Assembly: GCF_000428925.1 (NCBI RefSeq)
Contig: NZ_AUAW01000001.1
Span: 62,001-126,000, forward strand
Source of the DNA: Furfurilactobacillus rossiae DSM 15814
GTDB taxonomy: Bacteria; Bacillota; Bacilli; Lactobacillales; Lactobacillaceae
Direction of reading: 5' to 3'
DNA: 64,000 nt
In this document: positions 45,708-55,570 of the stretch, one piece after another
How the letters are laid out: each line of letters begins with the position of its first letter
Numbering within the stretch: the first letter of the stretch is position 1
The notes under the pieces: generated by a model
The model's input: the letters and a program-made list of their open reading frames with translations, nothing else
Databases searched by the model: none
What the model was told of the DNA's origin: nothing
Translations under genes and position numbers: made by a program

Positions 45708-46988
45708 ATGACGCAAAAAGAATTTCACGATGACGCTGCAGTGTTGGATATCCATGATCGGCCTAAATTCTGGCCATGGGTAGGTTTATCGATTCAACAC
45801 ATGTTTTCAATGTTTGGCTCAACTGTTATTGTGCCGTTACTGGTTGGTCTTAGTCCAAGCATTGCTTTATTTTCATCTGGAGTAGGTACGCTGTTACATA
45901 TTATGATCACCCAGCGAAAGATTCCGGCTTACATGGGATCGAGCTTTGCGTTTATTACACCAATGCTCGCCTTAATGAAGACCACGGGGTATCCAGGCAT
46001 TGGGCAAGGTGTCGTGGCGGTCGGAGCTGTGTATCTCATTGTCGCATTACTGATCGGCATGATTGGCTCTGATTGGGTTGATAAGGTACTACCGCCAATT
46101 GTTGTCGGGCCGATTGTCATGGTCATTGGCCTCTCTTTAGCCGGAAGTGCGGCGACAGATGCAATGATGAAAAACGGTCATTATAATTTGGAATACTTTG
46201 CAATTGCGATGACCACATTATTGCTGGCAATTTTCTTTAACATGTTTTTAAAGGGATCATTGGGTTTAATTCCTGTATTGTTGGCGATTGTGTGTGGTTA
46301 CTTGATCAGTGTATTTGCTGGCATCGTTGATCTACATACGATTGCTGTGGCACCATGGTTTAAGTTACCCAAATTTCAGGTGCCTGGATTAACCTATCAT
46401 TTTCACTTGGAATGGGGGGCGATTGTGACCATTGCACCCATTGCGTTTGTTACAATGACGGAGCATATGGGGCACATTATGGTGCTGGATAATCTTACAC
46501 ACCGAAATTTCTTCAAGGATCCAGGTCTAAACAGAACGCTCGCTGGGGATGGCACGGCTTCTATCGTTGCGGGACTGATTGGTGGACCGGCAGTTACCAG
46601 CTACGGTGAAAATATCGGAGTGATGGCAATTACTAAGGTACACAGTGTTTATGTGTTGATGGGTGCTGCCATGTTTGCAATTATCTTTGCCTTCATTAAC
46701 AAACTGAATGTCTTGATTATGGCCATGCCGCTACCGGTAATTGGCGGCATCAGTTTCTTGTTATTTGGCACGATTGCGACCAGTGGTGTTTCTGTGATGA
46801 TTGATCATCATGTAGATCTGGGCAAGAAACGGAATTTGATGATTGCATCGTCCGTGATGGTCATTGGAATTGGTAATGCGTATCTGCAACTAGGCAATTT
46901 TCAGTTCACTGGATTAGCGTTTGCGACGATTTTAGGAATTGTGTTAAACTTAGTGCTACCACAGGAAGCTGCTAGTGAAAGGGCGTAG
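45708..46988 (+). CDS. pyrP: Uracil permease (NCS2 family)
   Basis: This 426-residue membrane protein imports uracil with protons. The NCS2 uracil-type motifs are present: GSSFAFITPMLAL early, the substrate-site Glu in TEHMGHIMVLDN, and GGPAVTSYGENIGVMAITKV. Regulation by a PyrR attenuator upstream strongly supports the pyrimidine assignment. GGAAGGGAGCG precedes the ATG. Confidence 0.93.
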   Translation: MTQKEFHDDAAVLDIHDRPKFWPWVGLSIQHMFSMFGSTVIVPLLVGLSPSIALFSSGVGTLLHIMITQRKIPAYMGSSFAFITPMLALMKTTGYPGIGQGVVAVGAVYLIVALLIGMIGSDWVDKVLPPIVVGPIVMVIGLSLAGSAATDAMMKNGHYNLEYFAIAMTTLLLAIFFNMFLKGSLGLIPVLLAIVCGYLISVFAGIVDLHTIAVAPWFKLPKFQVPGLTYHFHLEWGAIVTIAPIAFVTMTEHMGHIMVLDNLTHRNFFKDPGLNRTLAGDGTASIVAGLIGGPAVTSYGENIGVMAITKVHSVYVLMGAAMFAIIFAFINKLNVLIMAMPLPVIGGISFLLFGTIATSGVSVMIDHHVDLGKKRNLMIASSVMVIGIGNAYLQLGNFQFTGLAFATILGIVLNLVLPQEAASERA

Positions 46989-46998
46989 TCGAATACGC

Positions 46999-47027
46999 TT
47001 GACAAAGCCAAGTAGCTCCTGTAGACT
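46999..47027 (+). promoter_or_regulatory. Promoter of the infC operon
   Basis: TTGACA (46999-47004) and TAGACT (47022-47027) have a 17-base spacer. Confidence 0.75.
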
Positions 47028-47033
47028 TATTAA

Positions 47034-47157
47034 CTGTTGAGAAAAGCAGAAGCACCCGCTTCTCGCCTTGGTAATTTTGTTGCCGGGCTAAAGATGAGTT
47101 GAACCGTACTGTTTCAGTGCGGACAGCGGGTGGCGATGGCCATCCGCTATTTTTCTG
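47034..47157 (+). promoter_or_regulatory. infC-rpmI-rplT leader with terminator (L20-type autoregulation)
   Basis: The leader holds GAGAAAAGCAGAAG...CTTCTC structures and ends in a terminator, AGCGGGTGG (47125-47133) pairing with CCATCCGCT (47140-47148) and then five Ts, placed before the infC ribosome site. The position and layout are those of the L20 leader of Firmicutes, in which excess L20 causes early termination. Confidence 0.75.
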
Positions 47158-47208
47158 TTTAAATCTCACCATTGTTGATTCGTTTAGAATTTTATGGAGG
47201 TGAATACC

Positions 47209-47724
47209 ATAGCTCAAGATACTTTGGTAAATAACGCAATCCGTGCCCGCGAGGTTCGGTTGATTGCCGCTAATGGTGACCAGCTCGGGGTTAAGCAGAC
47301 CAGAGAAGCACAACAGCTTGCGGATGATGCAAACTTAGATTTGGTTCTGGTTGCCCCTAAGGCAAAGCCACCAGTTGCCAGAATCATGGATTATGGAAAG
47401 TACCGCTTCGAGTTACAAAAGAAGCAGCGTGAAGCTCGTAAGAATCAAAAGACGGTCGAAATGAAAGAAATTCGTCTTAGTCCGACGATTGACGAGAATG
47501 ACTTCAACACTAAATTGAAGAATGCGGAAAAGTTCCTGTCAAAGGGTAACAAAGTGCGTGTCTCAATTCGGTTTAGGGGTCGTGCAATCACGCATAAAGA
47601 AATCGGCCGCGACGTGTTGAACAAGATGGCAGCTGCTACTAAAGAAGTAGCTGACGTTCAACAACAAGCTAAGATGGATGGTAGAAGTATGTTCTTAGTA
47701 CTGTCACCAAAACCAGAAAAATAG
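47209..47724 (+). CDS. infC: Translation initiation factor IF-3, ATA start
   Basis: This 171-residue factor binds the 30S subunit and checks start codons. Its N-domain ([13 protein letters not shown]) and C-domain ([23 protein letters not shown]) are intact. The only site correctly spaced from GGAGG (47196-47200) is ATA at 47209. An ATG at 47194 overlaps that ribosome site and a GTG at 47200 is also too close. A rare start codon is the known means of IF-3 autoregulation (AUU in Escherichia coli and others). The mature start AQDTLVNN aligns with the usual length. Confidence 0.92.
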   Translation: MAQDTLVNNAIRAREVRLIAANGDQLGVKQTREAQQLADDANLDLVLVAPKAKPPVARIMDYGKYRFELQKKQREARKNQKTVEMKEIRLSPTIDENDFNTKLKNAEKFLSKGNKVRVSIRFRGRAITHKEIGRDVLNKMAAATKEVADVQQQAKMDGRSMFLVLSPKPEK

Positions 47725-47750
47725 TTATCAATATTTAGGAGGACATTCTT

Positions 47751-47948
47751 ATGCCAAAGCAAAAGACAAACCGTGCCGCTGCTAAGCGGTTCAAACAATC
47801 TGCAAAGGGCGGCTTTATCGGCGCCAACGCTTACACAAGTCACCGTTTCCACGGTAAGACAAAGAAGCAACGTCGCCAATTACGTGGAACTAAGATGATG
47901 GACGCAACTACGGTTAAGACATACAAGAAGTTATTGTTGACCAAGTAG
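47751..47948 (+). CDS. rpmI: Ribosomal protein bL35
   Basis: This 65-residue basic protein of the 50S subunit is recognised by MPKQKTNRAAAKRFK and the C-terminal KRQLRGTKMMD-like region (here RRQLRGTKMMDATTVKTYKK). AGGAGG lies 8 bases before the ATG. It is the middle gene of the infC operon. Confidence 0.97.
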   Translation: MPKQKTNRAAAKRFKQSAKGGFIGANAYTSHRFHGKTKKQRRQLRGTKMMDATTVKTYKKLLLTK

Positions 47949-47999
47949 TTTTTAAACAGGAATCTGACCAGACTTGGTCAATTATTGGAGGATGCAATT

Positions 48000-48353
48000 A
48001 TGCGTGTTAAAGGTGGAAGTGTTACACGGCAACGTCGCCGTAAGATGATCAAATTAGCTAAGGGTTACCGTGGCCCAAAGCATATTCAATTTAAGGTTGC
48101 TAAGCAACAAGTTTGGAAGTCATGGCAATATGCTTACCGTGACCGTAAGAACACGAAGCGTAACTTCCGTAAACTCTGGATCGCTCGGATCAATGCCGCT
48201 GCTCGTCAAAACGACATGAGCTACAGCAAGTTGATGCATGGCTTGAAGGAAGCTAACGTTGAAATGAACCGTAAGATGTTAGCCGACTTGGCCGTTAACG
48301 ACCCACGTGCGTTCACTTCTTTAACTAAAGAAGCTGCTAAAGCACTTAAGTAA
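48000..48353 (+). CDS. rplT: Ribosomal protein bL20
   Basis: This 117-residue 50S protein is recognised by [20 protein letters not shown] and [18 protein letters not shown]. It is needed early in 50S assembly and is expected to repress its own operon through the leader upstream of infC. ATG at 48000 follows TTGGAGG; the in-frame TTG at 47985 precedes that site and is rejected. Confidence 0.97.
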   Translation: MRVKGGSVTRQRRRKMIKLAKGYRGPKHIQFKVAKQQVWKSWQYAYRDRKNTKRNFRKLWIARINAAARQNDMSYSKLMHGLKEANVEMNRKMLADLAVNDPRAFTSLTKEAAKALK

Positions 48354-48362
48354 TCCATGATT

Positions 48363-48406
48363 AAGTACTCATTCTTGAAAGATGTTCAAGAGTGGGTGCT
48401 TTTTTT
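48363..48406 (+). terminator. Terminator of the infC operon
   Basis: 17-bp arms (48363-48379 and 48385-48401) pair with few mismatches, followed by a T run. Confidence 0.88.
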
Positions 48407-48496
48407 GTACGGAAATGACGATTAACCGCTGTCTAAAAAAGCCTTGGTTATCAGTTTGACCAACGTCTCTGGATGATTCACAGCAAAATATAATCT

Positions 48497-48544
48497 ATCG
48501 TTCGGGTCTGGCTGTTGACGACAATGGGCTGAACCTGATAAATT
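48497..48544 (+). promoter_or_regulatory. Possible promoter and PurR-type box before guaB
   Basis: TTGACG (48515-48520) and TAAATT (48539-48544) have an 18-base spacer. ATCGTTCGG at 48497-48505 is, on the minus strand, CCGAACGAT, one base from the CCGAACAAT seen before the purine permease gene. Confidence 0.4.
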
Positions 48545-48565
48545 AGTAACAATTTATTTTATTAG

Positions 48566-49729
<1,164 letters not shown>

Positions 49730-49760
49730 ACCAGTTAACTATTTAAAAATGGAGAAAAAC

Positions 49761-51320
49761 ATGCAAACAGTGGACCAAACTAAATTTGATCGGGTGATTG
49801 TATTAGATTTTGGTAGTCAATACAATCAACTGATTACACGACGAATTCGTGAATTCGGTGTGTATTCAGAATTAAAGCCACACACAATTTCAGCCACTGA
49901 GCTTGCGGCCATGAATCCTAAGGCTGTAATCTTTTCCGGTGGACCGAATAGTGTTTATGGTGAGGATGCGTTAACGGTTGATCCCGCAATTTATGATATG
50001 GGTTTGCCAATTCTCGGTATTTGTTACGGGATGCAGTTAATGGCGAAGAACCTTGCCGGTGGTGTGGTTGCGCCAGCTGAAGATAATGGCGACTACGGTC
50101 AGTCAGAAATGCACATTACTAACACCCATTCACCTTTATTTAAGGGAATGGCGGCAGATCAAGAAGTTTTGATGAGTCATGGTGATTACGTCAAAACTGT
50201 GCCAGATGGTTTTGAGCAAATCGGAACCGGTGCCAACTGCCCAACAGCCGCCATGCAGGATGTTAAACGGGGATTTTACGGATTGCAATTTCATCCCGAA
50301 GTCCGTTTGACAGAAAACGGGAACGATATTTTACGACATTTTGTTTTCGATGTAGCTGGTGCCAAAGCCAACTGGACCATGCGTGATTTCATTGATCTGC
50401 AAATTGCTAACATTCGCCAAACTGTTGGTGATAAAAAGGTATTGTTGGGTCTTTCAGGTGGTGTTGATTCTAGCGTTGTCGCTGTCCTTTTGCACAAGGC
50501 GATTGGGAATCAGTTAACGGCTGTCTTCGTAGATCACGGCCTATTGCGTAAGGATGAAGCACAACAAGTACTTGATAGCCTTAACGGTAAGTTTGGCATC
50601 AATATTGTTGCTGTGAATGCCAGTGACAGATTCCTGGGAGCTTTAAAAGGCGTTTCCAATCCTGAACGCAAACGTAAAATCATCGGTAAAGAATTTATTG
50701 ATGTGTTTAGTGAAGAGGCCCGTAAGTTAGATGGCGTGGAGTTTTTAGCACAGGGTACGCTTTACACAGATGTCATTGAATCTGGAACCGATACTGCTCA
50801 GACAATTAAGTCGCACCATAATGTGGGCGGACTACCAGAGGACCTTCAGTTTAAATTGATTGAACCACTAAACAAGCTGTTTAAAGACGAGGTTCGTGAA
50901 TTAGGTGAACAGCTTGGCATGCCACATGACCTTGTTTGGCGCCAACCGTTTCCCGGTCCAGGACTTGCTATTCGGACGCTGGGAGAAGTAACGCCCGAAA
51001 AGTTGACATTGGTGCGGGAATCCGACGCGATTTTACGTGCAGAATTTGCTAAAGCCGGGTTGGATCAAACCGTTTGGCAATACTTTACTGCACTGCCAGG
51101 CATTCACAGTGTTGGAGTCATGGGTGACGGACGTACTTATGATGAAGCGATTGTTATTCGTGCCGTGACTAGTGTTGATGGCATGACTGCTGAGTTTGCA
51201 GAAGTTCCTTGGGCCGTGTTAGGTGAGGTATCGACCAAGATCGTCAATGAAGTACCGGGAGTTAACCGCGTACTGTATGACATCACCGGTAAGCCACCTG
51301 CCACGATTGAGTACGAGTGA
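49761..51320 (+). CDS. guaA: GMP synthase (glutamine-hydrolysing)
   Basis: This 519-residue enzyme converts XMP to GMP. The N-terminal class I glutamine amidotransferase has Cys in GICYGMQLM and His/Glu in FHPEVR. The ATP-pyrophosphatase domain has LSGGVDSSV, and the C-terminal dimerisation domain ends with [11 protein letters not shown] 49761 follows GGAG; an in-frame ATG at 49668 lies within guaB. With guaB it forms a guanine-nucleotide operon closed by a strong terminator. Confidence 0.97.
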   Translation: MQTVDQTKFDRVIVLDFGSQYNQLITRRIREFGVYSELKPHTISATELAAMNPKAVIFSGGPNSVYGEDALTVDPAIYDMGLPILGICYGMQLMAKNLAGGVVAPAEDNGDYGQSEMHITNTHSPLFKGMAADQEVLMSHGDYVKTVPDGFEQIGTGANCPTAAMQDVKRGFYGLQFHPEVRLTENGNDILRHFVFDVAGAKANWTMRDFIDLQIANIRQTVGDKKVLLGLSGGVDSSVVAVLLHKAIGNQLTAVFVDHGLLRKDEAQQVLDSLNGKFGINIVAVNASDRFLGALKGVSNPERKRKIIGKEFIDVFSEEARKLDGVEFLAQGTLYTDVIESGTDTAQTIKSHHNVGGLPEDLQFKLIEPLNKLFKDEVRELGEQLGMPHDLVWRQPFPGPGLAIRTLGEVTPEKLTLVRESDAILRAEFAKAGLDQTVWQYFTALPGIHSVGVMGDGRTYDEAIVIRAVTSVDGMTAEFAEVPWAVLGEVSTKIVNEVPGVNRVLYDITGKPPATIEYE

Positions 51321-51348
51321 GACACTTTAAATATAAATGAACTATTTT

Positions 51349-51379
51349 AGTCGTTGCTATTACAGCAACGACTTTTTTT
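51349..51379 (+). terminator. Terminator of guaB-guaA
   Basis: AGTCGTTGCT (51349-51358) pairs with AGCAACGACT (51364-51373), followed by Ts. Confidence 0.92.
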
Positions 51380-51384
51380 GTACT

Positions 51385-51415
51385 TTGATATTTGACTAGA
51401 CAATGTCTATATAAA
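51385..51415 (+). promoter_or_regulatory. MerR-type promoter of the merR-like gene
   Basis: TTGATA (51385-51390) and TATAAA (51410-51415) are separated by 19 bases, the overlong spacing used by MerR-type activators. The spacer contains the palindrome TAGACAATGTCTA (51397-51409). Autoregulation is inferred. Confidence 0.55.
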
Positions 51416-51500
51416 GCGTCATCATTAGTCACTGTATTTACTACTTATGTTGTTAGAACTATAAACATAGATATTTTGGACAGCTAAAGAGGTGAAATCC

Positions 51501-51902
51501 ATGCTGTTAACAATGAAGGAAGTTTCTAAAAAATTAGATGTATCTGAGCATACAATTCGATACTATGACAACATTGATTTGATTCCAGGAGTTAGTCGGA
51601 ATGAGCAGGGACGACGCGTATTTGACGAGGATGCTGTAGGATGGTTGCAGTTTATCATTGCTTTTCGAAGCACTGGCATGCCTATCGCGGATGTAAAGCG
51701 TTATATTGAGCTAGCCTATCAAGGGCAGCAAACGTTTGACGAACGATTGCAGATGTTAAAAACACAAATGAGTGAGTTGAATGACAAAATCAAGCATCTC
51801 AACCGACAGCGTGAAATTATCAATACTAAAATTAATAATTATTATGAAGAAGCACAAACGGATCAACCAAAAAACAAGCAGCCATACCAGAAATGGGTAT
51901 GA
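51501..51902 (+). CDS. MerR-family transcriptional regulator
   Basis: This 133-residue regulator has the MerR winged helix in residues 1-70 (MKEVSKKLDVSEHTIRYYDN, then FRSTGMPIADVKRYIEL) and a long dimerisation helix (about 80-120). It has no cysteine, so metal or thiol sensing through its own Cys residues is excluded. The sequence is of the group that responds to aldehydes, quinones or similar (AdhR-like). ATG 51501 follows AGAGGTGA; a GTG at 51492 overlaps that site. It converges with an SDR gene, which it probably activates. Confidence 0.88.
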   Translation: MLLTMKEVSKKLDVSEHTIRYYDNIDLIPGVSRNEQGRRVFDEDAVGWLQFIIAFRSTGMPIADVKRYIELAYQGQQTFDERLQMLKTQMSELNDKIKHLNRQREIINTKINNYYEEAQTDQPKNKQPYQKWV

Positions 51903-51917
51903 ACTGCTTGTTTTTTT
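51872..51917. terminator. Bidirectional terminator inside the merR end
   Basis: CAAGCAG and CTGCTTG with inner ATACC/GGTAT form the stem, with A and T runs on both flanks. It overlaps the last codons of the merR-like gene and ends just at the SDR stop. Confidence 0.75.
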
Positions 51918-52752
51918 AGATGGCACCGGTGGATTCGGTTAGTTTCATATTAGCGGCATCAGATTTAGCCAATGCATCTGCATTTTTTTTTGCAATTTGG
52001 GCAGCGTCTTTTCCAATCAACAGATGGACAGGTGCAATTTTCATTTGGCTTAAAGTGTCAATGGCATCGGCAACTTTGCTAGGCTCGCTAACGTAACGAG
52101 GTGCGTCACTATGCCAATCATCATGAATGTAGCTAATTGCCCGACCAACAGTTTCTTGGTAAACGTTGCTTGTTGTGGCAGACATTGAGGTGCCGCCCCA
52201 TTCCGTTCGCATTCCGCCTGGTTCAACCGTGGTCACTTGAATGCCAAATGGTTTTACTTCATTTGCGACAACCTCTGTTAATCCGTTGACAGCGAACTTG
52301 GCACTTTGATAAGCACCCAGTCCTGGTCCGCCAATGCGACCACCAATTGAACTGATATTGATAATCCGACCTGACTTATGTTGGCGCATAAACGGCAAGA
52401 CTGCTCGGATCGTGTAAAGCGTGCCATAGTAGTCTGTATCCATTTGTGCCTTAAAGCTCGTTAACGACATTTCTTCAACAGAATCCATGTTGGCAAACCC
52501 AGCGTTATTTACTAACACATCGAGTGAGTTGAAATGCTTGATTGCCTTAGTAACTGCTTCGTTGACGGCATTAACATCTGTGACATCTAGTGTAAGGGGA
52601 TAAATTTGCTGCCCGTATTGTGCTATTAAATCATTGAATGATTCTAAATTGCGTGCTGTTGCTACGACATTGTTGCCTTGCGCCAGTTCTTTTTCAATAA
52701 TTGCTCGTCCTAGGCCACGTGATGCGCCTGTAATAAACCAAGTCTCTGTCAT
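51916..52752 (-). CDS. Short-chain dehydrogenase/reductase
   Basis: This 278-residue classical SDR has the cofactor motif TGASRGLGRAI at residues 8-18, NNAG at 82-85, and the catalytic Ser in NISSIGG with Tyr148 and Lys152 in YQSAK. The cofactor-binding wording with ATARN after the second strand suggests NADP. The substrate is unknown; the family covers aldehydes, ketones and steroids. The ATG follows GGAGG. Its promoter has the 19-base spacer and palindrome typical of MerR activation, and a merR gene converges with it. Confidence 0.9.
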   Translation of the reverse strand: MTETWFITGASRGLGRAIIEKELAQGNNVVATARNLESFNDLIAQYGQQIYPLTLDVTDVNAVNEAVTKAIKHFNSLDVLVNNAGFANMDSVEEMSLTSFKAQMDTDYYGTLYTIRAVLPFMRQHKSGRIINISSIGGRIGGPGLGAYQSAKFAVNGLTEVVANEVKPFGIQVTTVEPGGMRTEWGGTSMSATTSNVYQETVGRAISYIHDDWHSDAPRYVSEPSKVADAIDTLSQMKIAPVHLLIGKDAAQIAKKNADALAKSDAANMKLTESTGAI

Positions 52753-52797
52753 AAATTAATGACCTCCAAAAAATTTGTTGTTAGTGAATATAGTGAG

Positions 52798-52828
52798 AGT
52801 GTAGCTTGTTAGAGTTACTCTAAGTCAA
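52798..52828 (-). promoter_or_regulatory. MerR-type promoter of the SDR gene
   Basis: On the minus strand TTGACT (52823-52828) and TACACT (52798-52803) are 19 bases apart. The spacer is filled by the perfect palindrome TTAGAGTTACTCTAA (52809-52823), the operator form known for AdhR-like MerR proteins. Confidence 0.7.
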
Positions 52829-52901
52829 CATTTTTTATTATAATTTTTGAAGGATACCAAAATTGCGGTATTTTTATGACTACACAAAAATTACGCTTGC
52901 T

Positions 52902-52953
52902 TTTAACTGATTGATCGATTAAGATATATTCAATTAATAATTAATCAATCAAT
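52902..52953 (+). promoter_or_regulatory. Promoter with inverted-repeat operator for the esterase-tetR unit
   Basis: TTTAAC (52902-52907) and TATATT (52925-52930) have a 17-base spacer. ATTGATCGATTAA (52910-52922) and TTAATCAATCAAT (52941-52953) are inverted copies with one mismatch, in the spacer and just after the transcription start. The co-encoded TetR is the likely binder. Confidence 0.5.
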
Positions 52954-52971
52954 TAATAAAGAGGGATCACT

Positions 52972-53919
52972 ATGACAAAATTACAAACAGCGCAGACAGC
53001 CACGGTTTCGCCATCGGCACAAAAAATGTTAGCCGGTTTTAAGTATTTCAATTTACCGAGGTTTATTAAAATTACGCCCCGCCTCATTAACCGAATTCGT
53101 ACACAGTTTCAGTCTGGTGAAGATCCTATTGAACAGAGTCTTATCAAGGATGGAAATTTAACAACAACGACACTGGCACTGAATGACGTTACTGGTATCA
53201 GGATAACCGGAGCCAGTGTTAACGAAGATGGCCCAGTTATTCTGAATATTCATGGCGGTGGTTTTATTATGGGGACGGCCCGTGAACGAACAGCTTTGTT
53301 AGCTGCAACCGAAACACCGTTTCCAGTTTATTCGGTCGATTATGACTTAGCTCCTGAGGCACAGGCTCCGCAAATCGTTAATCAAGTGCTCAGCTTTTAT
53401 CGCGGTTTAATAGAGACAGTTGGAAATCGTCCGATTGTGATGATGGGTAGTTCAGCAGGTTCAGGCATCGCGGCGGCAGTGGTCGAACAGGCTCATGCGC
53501 AAGGCCTACGTTTGCCGGCAGCAATGGTACTATTTTGTCCAGCGTTGGATGTCTCTGGCAATGGAGATTCATCGATTTTTAACGAAAAACGTGATGTTGG
53601 TTCAGCCAAAATGGCGCTTCGTTTGGCAAAAGCGTATATTGGAGCTAATGATCAGAAGAGTCCAATCGTTTCTCCCATGTACGGGGAAGTTGGTGACTGG
53701 TTCCCCGCGACTTTTATGAGCACTGGCACTCGGGATATAATGCTCAGCAATGTCGCTCGTTTTAGCGAAAAGTTGCGTCACGCTGATGTCGAGGTAACTG
53801 CAGTTATCCGGGAAGGCATGTGGCATGGATTTAATTGGGAACCTAAGTTGCCAGAAGCGGTTGAGACACGTCAAGCGGCTTGGCAGTTTATCAAACAACA
53901 TGTAGGGGAGACATTGTAA
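52972..53919 (+). CDS. Alpha/beta hydrolase, hormone-sensitive-lipase type esterase
   Basis: This 315-residue esterase has the oxyanion motif HGGG at 94-97, the nucleophile Ser161 in GSSAG, an Asp in TGTRDIML and the His in MWHGF, that is, a full catalytic triad. Such cytoplasmic enzymes cleave short-chain esters; the natural substrate is unknown. AGAGGGATCACT precedes the ATG. Its stop overlaps the start of a tetR gene (TAATG), which makes a two-gene regulated unit. Confidence 0.88.
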   Translation: MTKLQTAQTATVSPSAQKMLAGFKYFNLPRFIKITPRLINRIRTQFQSGEDPIEQSLIKDGNLTTTTLALNDVTGIRITGASVNEDGPVILNIHGGGFIMGTARERTALLAATETPFPVYSVDYDLAPEAQAPQIVNQVLSFYRGLIETVGNRPIVMMGSSAGSGIAAAVVEQAHAQGLRLPAAMVLFCPALDVSGNGDSSIFNEKRDVGSAKMALRLAKAYIGANDQKSPIVSPMYGEVGDWFPATFMSTGTRDIMLSNVARFSEKLRHADVEVTAVIREGMWHGFNWEPKLPEAVETRQAAWQFIKQHVGETL

Positions 53920-54506
53920 TGCGTGGTAGGGATGAAACGAAGCGAGCACGAATTCTTCAGGCGACGAGTCAAATTATGATGAACGAGGGTATTGCTGCCG
54001 TATCGCTAAGTAAAATTGCGAAAGAAGCAGGGATTGCTTCAGGAACACTTTATACTTACTTTGAAGATAAAAACGACATGTTAAAAGCGCTCTATTTGGA
54101 TCGCAAAGCGGATGTTGCTAGGGTCATTACTGCGTTTGATCCTAACGGAGATCCAACTGCTGAATTGGATAAGTTTATGGCGTTAGTGTATGACTATGCG
54201 CAACATCATCTTGAAAATATGTTGTTAATACGTGAGTTTAATCAATCACCGATTTTAAAACAATTAGGGGTTACAGCCGAAGAGTCATATTTAGGTTACG
54301 AGCCGATTCAACAATTAACCCAAAATGGTGTTGAAAACGGAGTCTTTGTGCCGGTGACCTTTGAAGTCTTGATGTCATATGCTTATACGCCAGTCATTGA
54401 ATACGTGGTTGCACTTAACAATGGTCTAATTAATGAGCAGGATGTTCCATTTGATCGGATCAAAATGTTATCTCGTCGAGCAATTCTGATTAACCCGCAG
54501 CCCTAA
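53919..54506 (+). CDS. TetR/AcrR-family regulator
   Basis: This 195-residue repressor has the N-terminal helix-turn-helix (RARILQATSQIMMNEG, then SLSKIAKEAGIASGTLYTYF) and an all-helical ligand domain. The start at 53919 overlaps the esterase stop by one base, with AGGGGAG upstream. Co-translation suggests that it senses a substrate or product of the esterase and represses the shared promoter. Confidence 0.9.
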   Translation: MRGRDETKRARILQATSQIMMNEGIAAVSLSKIAKEAGIASGTLYTYFEDKNDMLKALYLDRKADVARVITAFDPNGDPTAELDKFMALVYDYAQHHLENMLLIREFNQSPILKQLGVTAEESYLGYEPIQQLTQNGVENGVFVPVTFEVLMSYAYTPVIEYVVALNNGLINEQDVPFDRIKMLSRRAILINPQP

Positions 54507-54557
54507 CTTAGAATATTGAACAAGTTATCTTATCTGTTTTTTTATGTAACATAAAGA

Positions 54558-54602
54558 ACCCGCTAATTACTGTTAATCTAGTAATTAGCGGGTCTATTTT
54601 TT
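54558..54602. terminator. Terminator after the tetR gene
   Basis: ACCCGCTAATTACT (54558-54571) pairs perfectly with AGTAATTAGCGGGT (54580-54593), and a T run follows shortly after. Confidence 0.85.
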
Positions 54603-54641
54603 GCTTATAAGGCCAATTCGAATTCTAAATTGACGTGTAAC

Positions 54642-54839
54642 CTAATTGTCGTTGTTGCCACCAAACAAGCCGCCAAGCTTATCCATGATGCCGGAAGCGC
54701 CACCGCCAAGTAAGTCTTTAGCTTGGTCATAGTAGTCGCCAAGGTCGTCCTTGTGATCTTCGATAAATGATTTTGCGTCGTCGATATTGCCGCCGCTTAC
54801 AAGATCTTTAGCCTTGTCCATAATTTCATCTTTATCCAT
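54642..54839 (-). CDS. Small acidic protein with internal repeats
   Basis: I do not recognise this 65-residue protein. It is rich in Asp, Lys and Gly, has no signal peptide, and repeats a motif: DKAKDLVSGG, DQAKDLLGGG and MDKLGGLFGG, two or three turns of helix each ending in glycines. The start ATG at 54839 follows GGAGGGATTTTC; an earlier in-frame ATG at 54857 is upstream of that site and is rejected. It is transcribed alone, converging with tetR. The composition is that of abundant, stress-related small proteins, but this is only an impression. Confidence 0.7.
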   Translation of the reverse strand: MDKDEIMDKAKDLVSGGNIDDAKSFIEDHKDDLGDYYDQAKDLLGGGASGIMDKLGGLFGGNNDN

Positions 54840-55074
54840 GAAAATCCCTCCACACAATTAGTCAGCTTTTAATGTCGTCAGGGTTGGACAGTTAACTATT
54901 TACGTTGTTAACAACTAAAGTATAGCATTGTCGAGGCAGAGGTAAAGTCATGTTGCTGAAAAAATGAAGCCGTTTTCAATTCAGCAATAAAAATGATTCA
55001 TATTTCATCGTCCATTTTCAAATAGAATCCGGTATAATAACGTAATATTGCCATTTATGAAAGGAAGATTTTTC

Positions 55075-55551
55075 ATGTATAAAAACCGTGTTTACCTTGC
55101 TAGTCCGTTTTTCACTGATGAACAACGTGACCGTATTAATACTGTGGTGACATCATTACGTCAAAACAAAACAATTGATGCAGATGGCATTTTTATTCCC
55201 CAAGAACACCAAGAGGAAAGTCTAGAATTTGGCTCGTTTGAATGGCAAGATTCTGTCTTTGCGAGCGATATGCGTCAGGTCAAACGTGCCGATGTCGTAG
55301 TTGCGATTCTAGATTATAAATATGAGGAACAAAATCTTGAACCTGATGCTGGTACCATTTTTGAAATTGGTGCTGCCTGGGCATGGCACATTCCAGTAAT
55401 CATGGTTCAATTTCACCCAGAAAATGAGCTTAACCTGATGCTTGTGCGTTCATTGACGGCAATGTATACGGGTGACAAGATTAAACAGGGACTTGCCACA
55501 TATGACTTTAATAATCTGCCAACAAAATATACAGATATGAAAATTTTTTAA
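55075..55551 (+). CDS. ntd: Nucleoside 2-deoxyribosyltransferase
   Basis: This 158-residue enzyme exchanges bases between deoxynucleosides. The opening VYLASPFF, Asp80 in VAILDYK, Asp91 and the nucleophile Glu97 in DAGTIFEIGAAWAW fit the lactobacillar enzymes of this family. It serves purine and pyrimidine salvage in bacteria that depend on external nucleosides. ATG 55075 follows AAAGGAAG. A TATAAT at 55033-55038 is probably its -10. Whether it prefers purines only or both kinds of base cannot be told from sequence. Confidence 0.88.
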   Translation: MYKNRVYLASPFFTDEQRDRINTVVTSLRQNKTIDADGIFIPQEHQEESLEFGSFEWQDSVFASDMRQVKRADVVVAILDYKYEEQNLEPDAGTIFEIGAAWAWHIPVIMVQFHPENELNLMLVRSLTAMYTGDKIKQGLATYDFNNLPTKYTDMKIF

Positions 55552-55570
55552 AGAAAGCAAAACTTAACAC

